Both the position numbers and the translations under genes were made by a program. 64,000 nt of DNA. It comes from Synechococcus sp. BL107 (GTDB taxonomy: Bacteria; Cyanobacteriota; Cyanobacteriia; PCC-6307; Cyanobiaceae). The notes under the pieces are model-generated. The model saw only the letters and a list, made by a program, of their open reading frames with translations. It did no database searches and was not told where the DNA came from. Where the stretch lies: positions 2,221,035 to 2,285,034 of the forward strand of contig NZ_DS022298.1 of assembly GCF_000153805.1 (NCBI RefSeq), written 5' to 3'. How positions within the stretch are numbered: position 1 is the stretch's first letter; each line of letters opens with the position of its first letter. Of the stretch, positions 9,449 to 18,054 are shown piece after piece.

Positions 9449-9961
9449 ATGCTCCTGATCGGCATGGGCCTGGTGGGCTGTAGTGGCCGCGTGGAGCGAG
9501 CCGGCGGTGGATTACTGGCCAAAAGCCAACAGAATCCTGCCCTGAGTGGAAACGGGCAATGGCTCGCCGTGATCAGCGACCTGCGGGGGCGCCAAACGGT
9601 GCAATTGCGCAATGTGAGCAATGGATCGATCCAGGCATTGCCTCAACTCAAACGTCATCAGCCCCATAGCTCACCATCGCTGAGCTGGAATGGTCGATAC
9701 CTGGCCCTGATCACCCAACAGGGACGGCGACGGATGGCAGTCATCGCCGACCGTCTCAACGGGCGATTGCACCCCATTCAGCTCCCTGGCGGCCGAGATC
9801 CGATTCAAGTCAGCCTGTCACCCGACGCCCAAACCATGGCTCTACAAGTGACCGATCAAGGTCTTTGGCGCGTTGAGATTTTTGACCTGAGCGATGTGTT
9901 GGAAACCGACCGACCAGCGGGACAAGCCTTGAGCACTCCACCCCTCTCGCCAACACCATGA
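9449..9961 (+). CDS. TolB-like beta-propeller lipoprotein (first of pair)
   Basis: A 170-residue protein with a short hydrophobic N-terminus ending in the lipobox LVGC, so probably a lipoprotein. The rest shows about three TolB/WD40-like blades: LSGNGQWLAVISDLRGR, LSWNGRYLALITQQGRR and LSPDAQTMALQVTDQG, each with the Ser-x-Asp/Asn-Gly pattern of PD40 repeats. Full TolB propellers have six blades, so this is half a propeller. The ATG at 9449 leaves an unusually short signal sequence; no better start is visible because the upstream codons are CTG. Its end overlaps the next gene by four bases (ATGA). Confidence 0.75.
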   Translation: MLLIGMGLVGCSGRVERAGGGLLAKSQQNPALSGNGQWLAVISDLRGRQTVQLRNVSNGSIQALPQLKRHQPHSSPSLSWNGRYLALITQQGRRRMAVIADRLNGRLHPIQLPGGRDPIQVSLSPDAQTMALQVTDQGLWRVEIFDLSDVLETDRPAGQALSTPPLSPTP

Positions 9962-10437
9962 CAAGGCTCAGCCTGAGCTTGGGTGTGCTCCTTTTGCTGG
10001 CTGGATGCAGTGGCGGGCGACCGCGTCCCCGGCCCGAGCTCAATGGACTCCTGCGTCAATCAGTGAGTAGCCGCCGGGACCCAGCTCTTGCCCAGGTCTG
10101 GTTGGCGAGCCTTGGCACGCGGGGCGGGCGAGAGCGGATCGAACTGATCGACCTCAGAACTCGCCGACCGGTACCACTACCAGGCCTTAATCGCGCAGAC
10201 GCCCAACCCATCAGCCTCAGCGTGAGCGGTGATGGCGGCCGCATCGCCGTGGTTCAGCAACGGGAGGATCGCACTGAGCTCTTTCTCTACCGCCGTAATG
10301 CAGCAGCCCTGCAGCGACTCCCTTTAGATCCTCCTGGCGTGCCTCGATCAGTGAGTCTTGATGGCTCAGGGAGGCTTCTGGCCGTACAAGTGAGTCGAAA
10401 CGGGCGCTGGGACGTTGATCTCATCCGCTTGCCGTAA
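9958..10437 (+). CDS. TolB-like beta-propeller lipoprotein (second of pair)
   Basis: A 159-residue protein with a clear lipoprotein signal (LSLGVLLLLAGC, lipobox LAGC) and three PD40-like blades, including SVSGDGGRIAVVQQREDR and SLDGSGRLLAVQVSRNGR. It overlaps the preceding related gene by ATGA, so the two are translationally coupled and probably descend from a duplication. Its stop codon TAA directly abuts the stop codon of the convergent hli gene, leaving no room for a terminator between them. Confidence 0.8.
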   Translation: MTRLSLSLGVLLLLAGCSGGRPRPRPELNGLLRQSVSSRRDPALAQVWLASLGTRGGRERIELIDLRTRRPVPLPGLNRADAQPISLSVSGDGGRIAVVQQREDRTELFLYRRNAAALQRLPLDPPGVPRSVSLDGSGRLLAVQVSRNGRWDVDLIRLP

Positions 10438-10647
10438 TTAAGGAAGCAAGCCTGCCCAAGACAGAAACGTGTCTCCACTCAACACTTCAACCAAGACGAC
10501 TGCCACAAACCCAACCATGGCGAAACGGCCATTCACCCGCTCGGCATAACTGCTCCAACCAAAGGCAGGAGCATCGGTTGTGGTGGCTGTGGCAGATCTG
10601 GCCTGCTCTTGGCTGGCGTCAGCAGCACTGGTGGTCTCAGAAGTCAT
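10438..10647 (-). CDS. hli: High-light-inducible protein (HLIP/SCP)
   Basis: A 69-residue one-helix chlorophyll-binding protein of the CAB superfamily. The signature ERVNGRFAMVGFVAVVLVE (about residues 36-54) contains the Glu/Asn/Arg chlorophyll ligands; the N-terminal 30 residues are Ser/Thr/Ala-rich and polar. HLIPs protect photosystem II assembly intermediates and chlorophyll under light stress. The start lies eight bases after the stop of the ABC transporter gene, so it is probably the last gene of the HIT-ABC-hli operon. Confidence 0.95.
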   Translation of the reverse strand: MTSETTSAADASQEQARSATATTTDAPAFGWSSYAERVNGRFAMVGFVAVVLVEVLSGDTFLSWAGLLP

Positions 10648-10655
10648 CGGGTCGA

Positions 10656-12662
10656 TCAGACGCGGCCGAATTCATAGCCTGCCGCAGGCAACAGACGCCA
10701 TCCTCCCTTTCCATCCAGCTCGAGCACCGTGTCGTGGAATTCCGTCAGGGTTGGGCGGTGTCCAACACTGATGAACGACATCTCACGACGACAGAGCAAC
10801 TCGTAAAGATGGCGCTCTGTTGCGACATCCAACGCGCTGGTGGCCTCATCGAGAACCACCATCTGCGGAGCATTGAGCAAAAGCCGAGCGAAGGCAAGCC
10901 GTTGTTGCTCGCCTAAGGACAACAGCCTTGGCCAATCTTGCTTCACATCCAGATCGGGATAACGGTTGAGCAAATCAGGCAGACAGGCCTCGGCCAACAC
11001 AGCCCGGAATTGGTCATCGGCAAACCGATCAGACTCCAAGGGGTAAGCCAGCTGCTCCCGCAAGGAACCCAGCAACATGTAGGGCTTTTGGGGAATAAAC
11101 AGCAAATCCCCCGTTGACGGGCGCTGAATTTCACCATCCCCTTGCACCGGCCAAAGACCACTCACCAGACGTAAAAACGAGGTTTTACCGCAACCGGAAG
11201 GGCCCACAACCAACAATCGCTGGCGGGGCTCAAGACTGAGGTTGAGATCGCGAATCAAGACCCGATCACTGAAGGGCGGCACCAGATCGACACCCTTCAG
11301 CAACAAATGATTTCCCTCGGTGATTTGCGCGGAGGAACCACTGACTAGAGGACCATCGTCCCGCTGGGCGCTGATCTCATCAACGCGACCTTGGAAACCC
11401 TCAAGACGAGAAATACTGGCGGAGAATGCCGCTAAACGGTCAATATTATTGACAATATAACTCACCGAAAACAACACCTGAGAGAAGGCAATACTGGCCT
11501 GCCCAAATACACCAAAATCAACTTCCTTAGCGAAATAAATCGGTGCAATCACCAGCCAAGGCAGAAAGCGAGAGAAGTAGTCATAGGAGCGCTGAATCAC
11601 ACTGATCAACGCCTCCCAAACAATCAATCGGTTGTAGTTCTGAATGGCACCATCCAGCCTGCGATTCGCCTCTTTACCCTCTTGCCCCTCACCACCATAG
11701 AAGGCAATTGATTCAGCATTATCTCTGATATGAACAAGCCCGTAGCGAAAGTCGGCTTCAAGCTTTAATTGCTGATAATTCAACGACACAAGCTTACGAC
11801 TTGCGAAAACAATTAAACCGGTTCCCACAACTGAGTAGACCAGCAACAGCAACGCAAGCCGTCCATTAATTGTCCAAAGAACGATAATAAAACTGAGAAA
11901 CGTTAACAAGGCTGAGATCACCTCAACCAAGACACTCAGACTGGTGATCGTAAAGCTTCTCGTATCATCAGAAATACGCTGATCCGGGTTATCAATATCG
12001 GATGCATTCTCGTCGTTCGGATTCAGAACGTAATAGGCACGATTTGATAAATAACGGCCCAATAAGCGTGAACTCAGCCATCGACGCCACATCAATCCCA
12101 CCTTGGGGATTAGGTAACTTTGTACAGCTCGTATTGGCAAGGCCAAAACAAGGCAGAACGCATAGATGGCAACAATTTTCCAGAAGCTGCTCTCGTCGTA
12201 ACCGACCAGAGCATTTTCAATATTTCGGGCAATAAAACTAATCCCCACATTGATTCCATTGATCACAAGGATCAACAAAGCAATGACACCCAGCAGCAAC
12301 CAAGGCAACCAGCGCCCCTGACGAAGCTTGCTGCGAAAGGCCACAAAGCAACCGCCACCCACCAAGGTGAGGCCACTCACCAACGGACCGATCCAACCCG
12401 ACCAAATCGCATCGACCCGCTCGGGGATCCCGGGCAAGAAGCGTTCCTGCAAGCTGGGGATCAGCACTCCACTGATCTGGACCGCTGCCGTGAGTAGCAG
12501 GAGGGTGACCCCAACAACAACAACGAGCAGCGCAACAACGAGCAGCAGAAACTGCCAAGAGCGACTCTCTTCAACGGGCAGAAAATATGGCTGTGCGAGG
12601 CGCTGCAGCCGGCCGAGCTGCTGACCGAAGCCCTGTAACGGACGCCTTGAGGGTGTTGTCAT
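10656..12662 (-). CDS. SbmA/BacA-like (YddA-type) ABC transporter, fused permease and ATPase
   Basis: A 668-residue half-transporter. The N-terminal part has about six membrane segments (LLLVVALLVVVVGVTLLLLT first) and belongs to the ABC membrane type 2 family of SbmA/BacA, YddA and peroxisomal ABCD proteins, with the loop NPDQRISDDTRSFT (the EEA-like segment of this family). The C-terminal ATPase has Walker A VVGPSGCGKTSFLRL, signature LSLGEQQRLAFARLL and Walker B MVVLDEATSALD. Relatives move peptides, cobalamin or acyl compounds; the substrate here is unknown. It sits between a HIT-domain gene (24 bases upstream) and hli (8 bases downstream), an apparent operon. Confidence 0.9.
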   Translation of the reverse strand: MTTPSRRPLQGFGQQLGRLQRLAQPYFLPVEESRSWQFLLLVVALLVVVVGVTLLLLTAAVQISGVLIPSLQERFLPGIPERVDAIWSGWIGPLVSGLTLVGGGCFVAFRSKLRQGRWLPWLLLGVIALLILVINGINVGISFIARNIENALVGYDESSFWKIVAIYAFCLVLALPIRAVQSYLIPKVGLMWRRWLSSRLLGRYLSNRAYYVLNPNDENASDIDNPDQRISDDTRSFTITSLSVLVEVISALLTFLSFIIVLWTINGRLALLLLVYSVVGTGLIVFASRKLVSLNYQQLKLEADFRYGLVHIRDNAESIAFYGGEGQEGKEANRRLDGAIQNYNRLIVWEALISVIQRSYDYFSRFLPWLVIAPIYFAKEVDFGVFGQASIAFSQVLFSVSYIVNNIDRLAAFSASISRLEGFQGRVDEISAQRDDGPLVSGSSAQITEGNHLLLKGVDLVPPFSDRVLIRDLNLSLEPRQRLLVVGPSGCGKTSFLRLVSGLWPVQGDGEIQRPSTGDLLFIPQKPYMLLGSLREQLAYPLESDRFADDQFRAVLAEACLPDLLNRYPDLDVKQDWPRLLSLGEQQRLAFARLLLNAPQMVVLDEATSALDVATERHLYELLCRREMSFISVGHRPTLTEFHDTVLELDGKGGWRLLPAAGYEFGRV

Positions 12663-12686
12663 CCCCCCATTCTGACCAGATACGGC

Positions 12687-13028
12687 TTAACCAGGGGGCC
12701 AAGCCAGGGGACGGCCACCAATCACATGTACATGGAGGTGAAACACCGTTTGTCCGGCGCCAGCTCCACTGTTAATCACGGTGCGCCAGTCGTTCAAGCC
12801 CTCTTGCTTGGCCACGCGAGCTGCCACCAACAACAAGTGCCCCAGCAAAACCTGATCGCTGTCCCCAGCCGATCGCAAACTTTCAATCGGCTGACGCGGA
12901 ATCACCAACACATGGGTTGGTGCCTGGGGGGCAACATCGCGAAAAGCCAGGCACAACTCATCGCTGTACACCTCATCGCAGGGGATTTCACCTCGGAGAA
13001 TTTTTCCAAAAATCGTGTCGTCCGCCAT
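12687..13028 (-). CDS. HIT (histidine triad) family protein
   Basis: A 113-residue Hint/PKCI-type nucleotide-binding protein. The triad FHLHVHVIGGRPLAWPPG lies at the C-terminus, and DVAPQAPTHVLVIPR is the conserved mid segment. Such proteins hydrolyse adenosine phosphoramidates and related nucleotidyl conjugates. The frame is open further upstream, but ATG at 13028 gives MADDTIFGKILRGEIPC, the standard family start. It is the first gene of the HIT-ABC-hli operon and is divergent from comM. Confidence 0.95.
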   Translation of the reverse strand: MADDTIFGKILRGEIPCDEVYSDELCLAFRDVAPQAPTHVLVIPRQPIESLRSAGDSDQVLLGHLLLVAARVAKQEGLNDWRTVINSGAGAGQTVFHLHVHVIGGRPLAWPPG

Positions 13029-13118
13029 GGCAACCAACAGGGAGGTAACGAGGAATGAAACGGCAGAGGTGGTGTGACAGGCCGGGCATAAGTCCCGTAC
13101 TTCACAACCTCTTTTCTG

Positions 13119-14694
13119 ATGCTGGCACGGTGTCTCAGCGCGTCGCTCCACGGCCTCGAAGCCAAACCCGTCACCGTGGAGGTGGATCTTGCGCCGGGCC
13201 TTCCAGGAATTCAGTTAGTGGGGCTTGCCGATAGGGCGATCCAAGAATCCCGGGAGCGGGTGCGCTCAGCCCTTAGAAACAGTGGCTTTCGCGGCCCCTT
13301 GGTGCGGGTGGTGATCAACCTTGCTCCGGCCGACCGGCGCAAGGAAGGACCAGCCTTTGATCTACCCATTTCGCTCGGGCTGCTCGTGGCAAGCGGTCAG
13401 CTGGACCGCCCCAAGCTCGACGGACTTTGGTGTGCTGGTGAATTGATTGGGACTGGACGGCAGCCTGCGCCCCTGTCGTGGCGTGATTGCCCTTGCTGAT
13501 TTGGCCAGACAGCAGGGCGCCAGAGCCCTGATCGTTCCCCCTGCCAATGCTCCTGAAGCAGCCCTCATCCCAAACCTCACAATTTGGACAGCCAGCAACC
13601 TCAAGCAGTTGGTGCAACAGCTCAAAGGGGAATGCCCGATTGTCCGCATTGAGCACAACCCATCGCCTCAGCCAGCCACCCCTGCCGCCAAGACCTTGGA
13701 TCACCTAGGTCTTGGCATCGAGGGCATGGATCGGGCCGCCCATGCTCTCGCCCTGGCAGCAGCCGGGGGGCATCACTTGTTGATGGTGGGTCCACCGGGT
13801 TGCGGGAAAACCCACTTGGCTCGCCATTTACCACTCCTCCTTCCACCCCTGACGACGTCTGAGTCGCTCACCATCACCCGGATTCACTCAGTAGCAGGAG
13901 AGTTTGATGCGAGTGAGCCGTTGCTCCATCAGCGACCCTTTCGCTCGGCACACCACAGCTGCTCGGGGGCGGCCCTCCTCGGCGGAGGCCACACCCCAAA
14001 ACCAGGCAAAATCAGCCTTGCCCACGGGGGCGTTCTCTTTCTCGATGAATTGGCGGAGTTTCCGCGCCGGGTACTCGACCTGCTCCGCCAACCCCTCGAG
14101 GACGGCAACGTGCGCCTCAGCCGCTCGCGAGAGACCACAGTCTTTCCCGCGGCTGTGACCTTAGTGGCCGCCACGAACCCTTGCCCATGTGGATGGCATG
14201 GCGACAGCACCCAAGCCTGTCGCTGTACGAGGGCACAACGACAGCGCTACTGGCAACGGCTCTCAGGACCTCTCCTCGATCGGATTGATCTGCAATTGCG
14301 ATTAGAGCGTCGATCATCGAAGCAAATGCGGAGTTGCCTTGAGGCAACCCCATCGCCACAAACTCACTCAGCGTGGCTCAAGCCCTCACGGGTGAAGGCA
14401 GCGCGTCGGCGCATGCGCACCCGAAATCCCCGGGGCTGCAGCAACCGCTTCCTCACAACAGCGGATCTACACCGCTACGGCCAATTCGAGGCCAATGGAC
14501 TCACGCTGTGGGAGCGGGTGATCGAACAACGCAGGCTCACCACCCGTAGCAGCCTTCAGTTATTGCGGGTCGCCCGCACGATTGCCGACCTGAACGGCCA
14601 AGACACGGTGCCAACCGAAGCGATCGCCGACGCGAGTGGGTTCCGCTGCACGGATCTCATGGCAGATCACTCTGCCGGCGCTGAATCTCGATAG
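13119..14694 (+). pseudogene. comM: ComM/YifB Mg-chelatase-like AAA+ ATPase, frameshifted
   Basis: The two halves of a ComM (YifB) protein lie in different frames. The first, 13119-13499, has the N-terminal ChlI-like fold (VDLAPGLPGIQLVGLADRA, AFDLPISLGLLVASGQ) and reaches the expected GEL at 13436-13445, then runs into unrelated residues and a stop. The second resumes at 13447 with GLDGSLRPCRGVIALADLA, exactly the expected continuation, and carries Walker A GPPGCGKTHLARHLP, Walker B VLFLDELAEFPRRVLD, NPCPCGWHG and the C-terminal Mg-chelatase domain. The break is ATTGATTG at 13442-13449, a 4-bp tandem duplication; removing one copy restores one frame. ComM helps branch migration of incoming DNA in natural transformation. 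Either a true mutation or a sequencing error. The 3' end overlaps the DUF3747 gene tail by 28 bases. Confidence 0.88.
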
Positions 14695-15257
14695 ATGTAG
14701 AGGTGGCCCAGGGTTTTCGTTCCGTAGGCACGTCGCTTAAGCATCCAGCCAGGCTGAAGATTGAGTTGAACAAAACCGCTAGCAACCCCACCGGCCCGAG
14801 CCACCACATACACCGGCTGGGAAGAATTTCGGGTCGGGGCTGCCAAAAGTTCGATATCGCTGCCGGTTTTGACCACGGTGAGGCGATAACGGGTGCCCAG
14901 ATCGTCGCCACCAAGGCGTAAGGAGTACCCATTGCCATCGATATAGCGGTTGCAAACGCCTGTGAAATCAAAGCTTGAGAGCAGGGGGTCCACCGCAGCA
15001 GGCACACCACCACTCACGGCGAAGCAAGGACGCTTGTTGGTGCGCTGTTCGTAGATATTCAGCTGAGATCTGGCGCCTTTGCCAATTGGAGCCGACACCA
15101 AGATGAAGTTGGCCTCCTCCACGGGAACCGCTGTAAAGAGGGAACCCTGGGCCATCACCGGGACAGTCCCTGACAAAGCAACAGCAAGTCCAGCAGCGGT
15201 AGGCAAAAAGCGAGGGATCACGGCCGAGAGCTGAGTTACTGGAATCGTAAAAGTCAT
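14667..15257 (-). CDS. DUF3747 domain exported protein
   Basis: A 196-residue protein of the cyanobacterial DUF3747 family. An N-terminal hydrophobic segment (FLPTAAGLAVALSGTVPVMA) ends in a likely signal-peptidase site, so it is probably periplasmic or secreted. The mature part includes EEANFILVSAPIGKGARSQL, CFAVSGG, FTGVCNRYIDGNGYSLRLGG and a C-terminal LYIYRD; two cysteines could form a disulfide. Function unknown. ATG at 15257 is preferred to the further upstream TTG. It is third in a def / small membrane protein / DUF3747 run. Confidence 0.82.
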   Translation of the reverse strand: MTFTIPVTQLSAVIPRFLPTAAGLAVALSGTVPVMAQGSLFTAVPVEEANFILVSAPIGKGARSQLNIYEQRTNKRPCFAVSGGVPAAVDPLLSSFDFTGVCNRYIDGNGYSLRLGGDDLGTRYRLTVVKTGSDIELLAAPTRNSSQPVYVVARAGGVASGFVQLNLQPGWMLKRRAYGTKTLGHLYIYRDSAPAE

Positions 15258-15278
15258 GGTCAATTCAAGCCCGCCCAA

Positions 15279-15476
15279 TCAGGCCGGTTTGTTCAACCGA
15301 ATCGCGACAAGTAGTGTCCCAACGGTGGCGGGGGCAGCGATCGCCAAGATCCAACTGGTGGTGGACACACCAAGATCGGGATCCCCATAGGCAAGCTCAA
15401 ACACGCATCCAGTGCTGGCAATCCCCAGAACACATGCCAGAGCTAGAAAAAGTCCGGCCAAAGGTTTCATTGGCAT
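15279..15476 (-). CDS. Small two-helix membrane protein
   Basis: A 65-residue protein with two hydrophobic segments: PLAGLFLALACVLGIASTGC and SWILAIAAPATVGTLLVAIR. The first could also be read as a lipoprotein signal with Cys at about residue 24. I do not recognise a named family. It starts three bases after the def stop and ends 21 bases before the DUF3747 start, so it is probably co-transcribed with both. Confidence 0.7.
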   Translation of the reverse strand: MPMKPLAGLFLALACVLGIASTGCVFELAYGDPDLGVSTTSWILAIAAPATVGTLLVAIRLNKPA

Positions 15477-15479
15477 GGC

Positions 15480-16085
15480 TCAGGACACGCTTTGAACATA
15501 TTTGGACTGAAACCCATTGTCCTTCAGTTCTTTCTGAAGACCGTCTTGATCCGTCACCCGATCCACAAACAACACACCATTGAGATGGTCCATCTCATGC
15601 TGAATACAGCGGGCCATTAATCCGTCGGCTTTCATTTTTCGTGGTCGTCCCATTTCATCGCGATAGCTCAATTCGATTGCGGTGGGACGCACCACATCGA
15701 GATAAACCCCAGGGATGCTGAGGCAACCCTCCTCATAGGTGTCCAAACCAGCGCTTGCAGCGGTGATCTCTGGATTAATCAGCACCAGAGGGGGCGTCGC
15801 TGCGTTTTCCAGGTCGAGATCAATCACCAAAAGCTGCTGATACACAGCAACTTGAGGCGCGGCTAATCCAATGCCCTTGGCGGTGTACATGCTGCGCAGC
15901 ATGTCTCTGGCCAATTCCCGCACTTGATCATTCACCTTGCCGATCCGCTGAGCAGGCTGACGCAACGCATCAGCACCAAGGGTATGGATCTCCAAAGGAG
16001 GGGTTTCCAGGGCCGTCTTCGGCACCAACATCGTGTCCCTGGCCTTGTCAGCCGCCCGTGCCAACTGCGCAAAGCTTCCCGCCAA
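15480..16085 (-). CDS. def: Peptide deformylase
   Basis: Removes the formyl group from N-terminal methionine of nascent proteins. All three motifs are intact: GIGLAAPQ, EEGCLSIPG (metal-binding Cys) and QHEMDHLNG (two metal-binding His and catalytic Glu). Starts: an AGGAG sequence lies five bases before TTG at 16085, giving MAGSFAQLARAADK, which fits better than GTG at 16091 where the AGGA would touch the start. At about 201 residues it has the N-terminal extension usual in marine picocyanobacteria. It shares a 49-base divergent region with the S9 peptidase. Confidence 0.96.
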   Translation of the reverse strand: MAGSFAQLARAADKARDTMLVPKTALETPPLEIHTLGADALRQPAQRIGKVNDQVRELARDMLRSMYTAKGIGLAAPQVAVYQQLLVIDLDLENAATPPLVLINPEITAASAGLDTYEEGCLSIPGVYLDVVRPTAIELSYRDEMGRPRKMKADGLMARCIQHEMDHLNGVLFVDRVTDQDGLQKELKDNGFQSKYVQSVS

Positions 16086-16134
16086 GACCACTCCTCTATT
16101 GGTCCAGCATGGTAATCGGGATCATTCGACCGCC

Positions 16135-18054
16135 ATGGGACACACCCAGCTCTCCGCACAAACCGCCGTTGGCCGGCTCCCAGGCCTGAAGGAACCGAAG
16201 CTGATTCAAGGAGCAGACAACGTTCTCTGGCTGATCTGGCTTGAACAGCGTCCGGCGGAGAAAGGACGGACCACCGCAATGATGCGCCGCTTTGGCGAGC
16301 CAACTAGCCCTCAGATCGAACTAACGCCAGCACCGATCAACCTGCGCAGTCGGGTGCATGACTACGGCGGCGGAGTCCTGGCCACAGCCGCAGACAACAA
16401 CCACCTGCATCTGGTGTGGATCGATGCCGGATGTCTTTGGCAACAACGGCTGTGTTGGAGAGAAGCCAGCTCAGGCCAAGATGTGCCCGCAGCCAAAACC
16501 CCTCCAGAACGGCTGACATGCCCAGGGCCGTGGGAACTGGCGGATGGTCTGCTGAATCTTCAGCACAACCAGTGGATCGGCATCCGCGAACAACAGGGAA
16601 AAGATCAACTCGTCAGCGTCAACCTTCAGCGCACCGATCAAGAACCAGAACTGCTCCATCAGCCAGCAGACTTTGCTGGATATGCCGCACTGAATCCAAA
16701 AGGAGACCGCCTGGCCTGGGTGGAATGGTCGCAACCATCGATGCCTTGGGACAGCAGCAGCCTGTGGTGCGCTGAGCTCAGCCACACAGGAGAGCTCATC
16801 AATCCAACCCAACGGGCCGGGGGGAATGGCGTTTCTGTATTTCAACCCCAATGGCTTCCGGATGGCCGGCTGCTGGTGGCGGAAGACAGCAGCGGCTGGT
16901 GGAATTTGATGCTGGAGGAGCCAGCCACTGAATCGTGGGAACGGCCTTGGCCGATGGCAGCGGAAACGGCCATGCCCCAATGGATTTACGGCATGAGTAC
17001 CACCGCCTGGGATGGAGAACGGCTGCTGGCGGCGACCTGCGCAGACGGCACTTGGACGCTGCAACGCCTGGGGCTCGATGGGACGGTGCTGAAGCTCGCG
17101 CAACCCTTTGATGATCTAGCCGGTCTGAGGGCCTGTAACGGCAAGGCGGTAGCCGTCGCCAGCAACAGCAGCTGTGGAGCCGGGCTCCTCGAGCTCGACC
17201 TTCAATCCCCCACGACAACCTGGAGCCATACCCCTGCCGTAGCGACGCCTCTGCCCGACAGGGAGATCAGCGTGGGGCAAGCTCTTTGGTTCAAGGGACA
17301 CCAGCAGCAACGCACCCATGCCTGGTATTACCCGCCCATCGGAGCCGGGGATGGACCAGCCCCCCTCCTGGTGAAAAGCCACAGCGGCCCGACAGCGATG
17401 GCCCGCCGCGGCCTAAGCCTGGCGATTCAGTACTGGACCAGCCGCGGCTGGGGTGTCGTGGATGTGAATTACGGCGGGTCCACCGGTTTCGGACGTGCGT
17501 ATCGGGAACGGTTGAACCAAGGCTGGGGCGTCGTCGATGTGGCGGACTGCGCCGCCGCGGCCCAGGCATTGATCGCCTCAGGACACGCCCATCCCGATCA
17601 AATAGCGATCGAAGGGGGCAGCGCAGGGGGATTCACCACCCTGGCAGCACTGTGCTTCACCGATGTGTTCCGCGCTGGTGCCTGCCGCTATGCCGTTTGT
17701 GATCTCACTGCGATGGCGACAGACACCCATCGCTTTGAAGCCCGATACCTCGACAGTCTTGTTGGGGCCTGGCCAGAAGAGCGCGCCACCTACAACGAGA
17801 GATCTCCCTTGCAACACGCCGGCCGCATTCGCTGCCCAGTGCTGTTTTTCCAGGGCCTGCAAGACAAGGTGGTGCCAGCGGAGCAAACCGAGCAGATGGC
17901 CGCCGCCCTGCGCCACAACGGAATCACGGTGAACGTCCGCCTGTTTGAGGATGAAGGCCATGGCTTCCGCAACCAAGCAACCCAAATCAGGGTGCTTGAG
18001 GAAACGGAGGCCTTCTTCAGGCTTCACCTAGGGCTTGAAACAAACAGCTGCTAG
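16135..18054 (+). CDS. S9 family prolyl-oligopeptidase / acylaminoacyl-peptidase
   Basis: A 639-residue serine peptidase. The N-terminal 380 residues form a beta-propeller with PD40-like repeats; the C-terminal alpha/beta-hydrolase contains the nucleophile in EGGSAGGFTT, the catalytic Asp in GLQDKVVP and the His in DEGHGF, plus the oxyanion segment DVNYGGSTGFGRAYRE. Members cleave short peptides or remove N-acylated residues. The upstream open frame includes unlikely sequence; ATG at 16135 is the natural start. It is divergent from def and its last four bases overlap the sufS stop. Confidence 0.94.
   Translation: MGHTQLSAQTAVGRLPGLKEPKLIQGADNVLWLIWLEQRPAEKGRTTAMMRRFGEPTSPQIELTPAPINLRSRVHDYGGGVLATAADNNHLHLVWIDAGCLWQQRLCWREASSGQDVPAAKTPPERLTCPGPWELADGLLNLQHNQWIGIREQQGKDQLVSVNLQRTDQEPELLHQPADFAGYAALNPKGDRLAWVEWSQPSMPWDSSSLWCAELSHTGELINPTQRAGGNGVSVFQPQWLPDGRLLVAEDSSGWWNLMLEEPATESWERPWPMAAETAMPQWIYGMSTTAWDGERLLAATCADGTWTLQRLGLDGTVLKLAQPFDDLAGLRACNGKAVAVASNSSCGAGLLELDLQSPTTTWSHTPAVATPLPDREISVGQALWFKGHQQQRTHAWYYPPIGAGDGPAPLLVKSHSGPTAMARRGLSLAIQYWTSRGWGVVDVNYGGSTGFGRAYRERLNQGWGVVDVADCAAAAQALIASGHAHPDQIAIEGGSAGGFTTLAALCFTDVFRAGACRYAVCDLTAMATDTHRFEARYLDSLVGAWPEERATYNERSPLQHAGRIRCPVLFFQGLQDKVVPAEQTEQMAAALRHNGITVNVRLFEDEGHGFRNQATQIRVLEETEAFFRLHLGLETNSC

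Noticed and set aside
12687..13151. Longer HIT protein with a Cys-rich N-terminus
   Set aside because: The first 41 residues do not fit the family, whereas ATG at 13028 gives the standard start.
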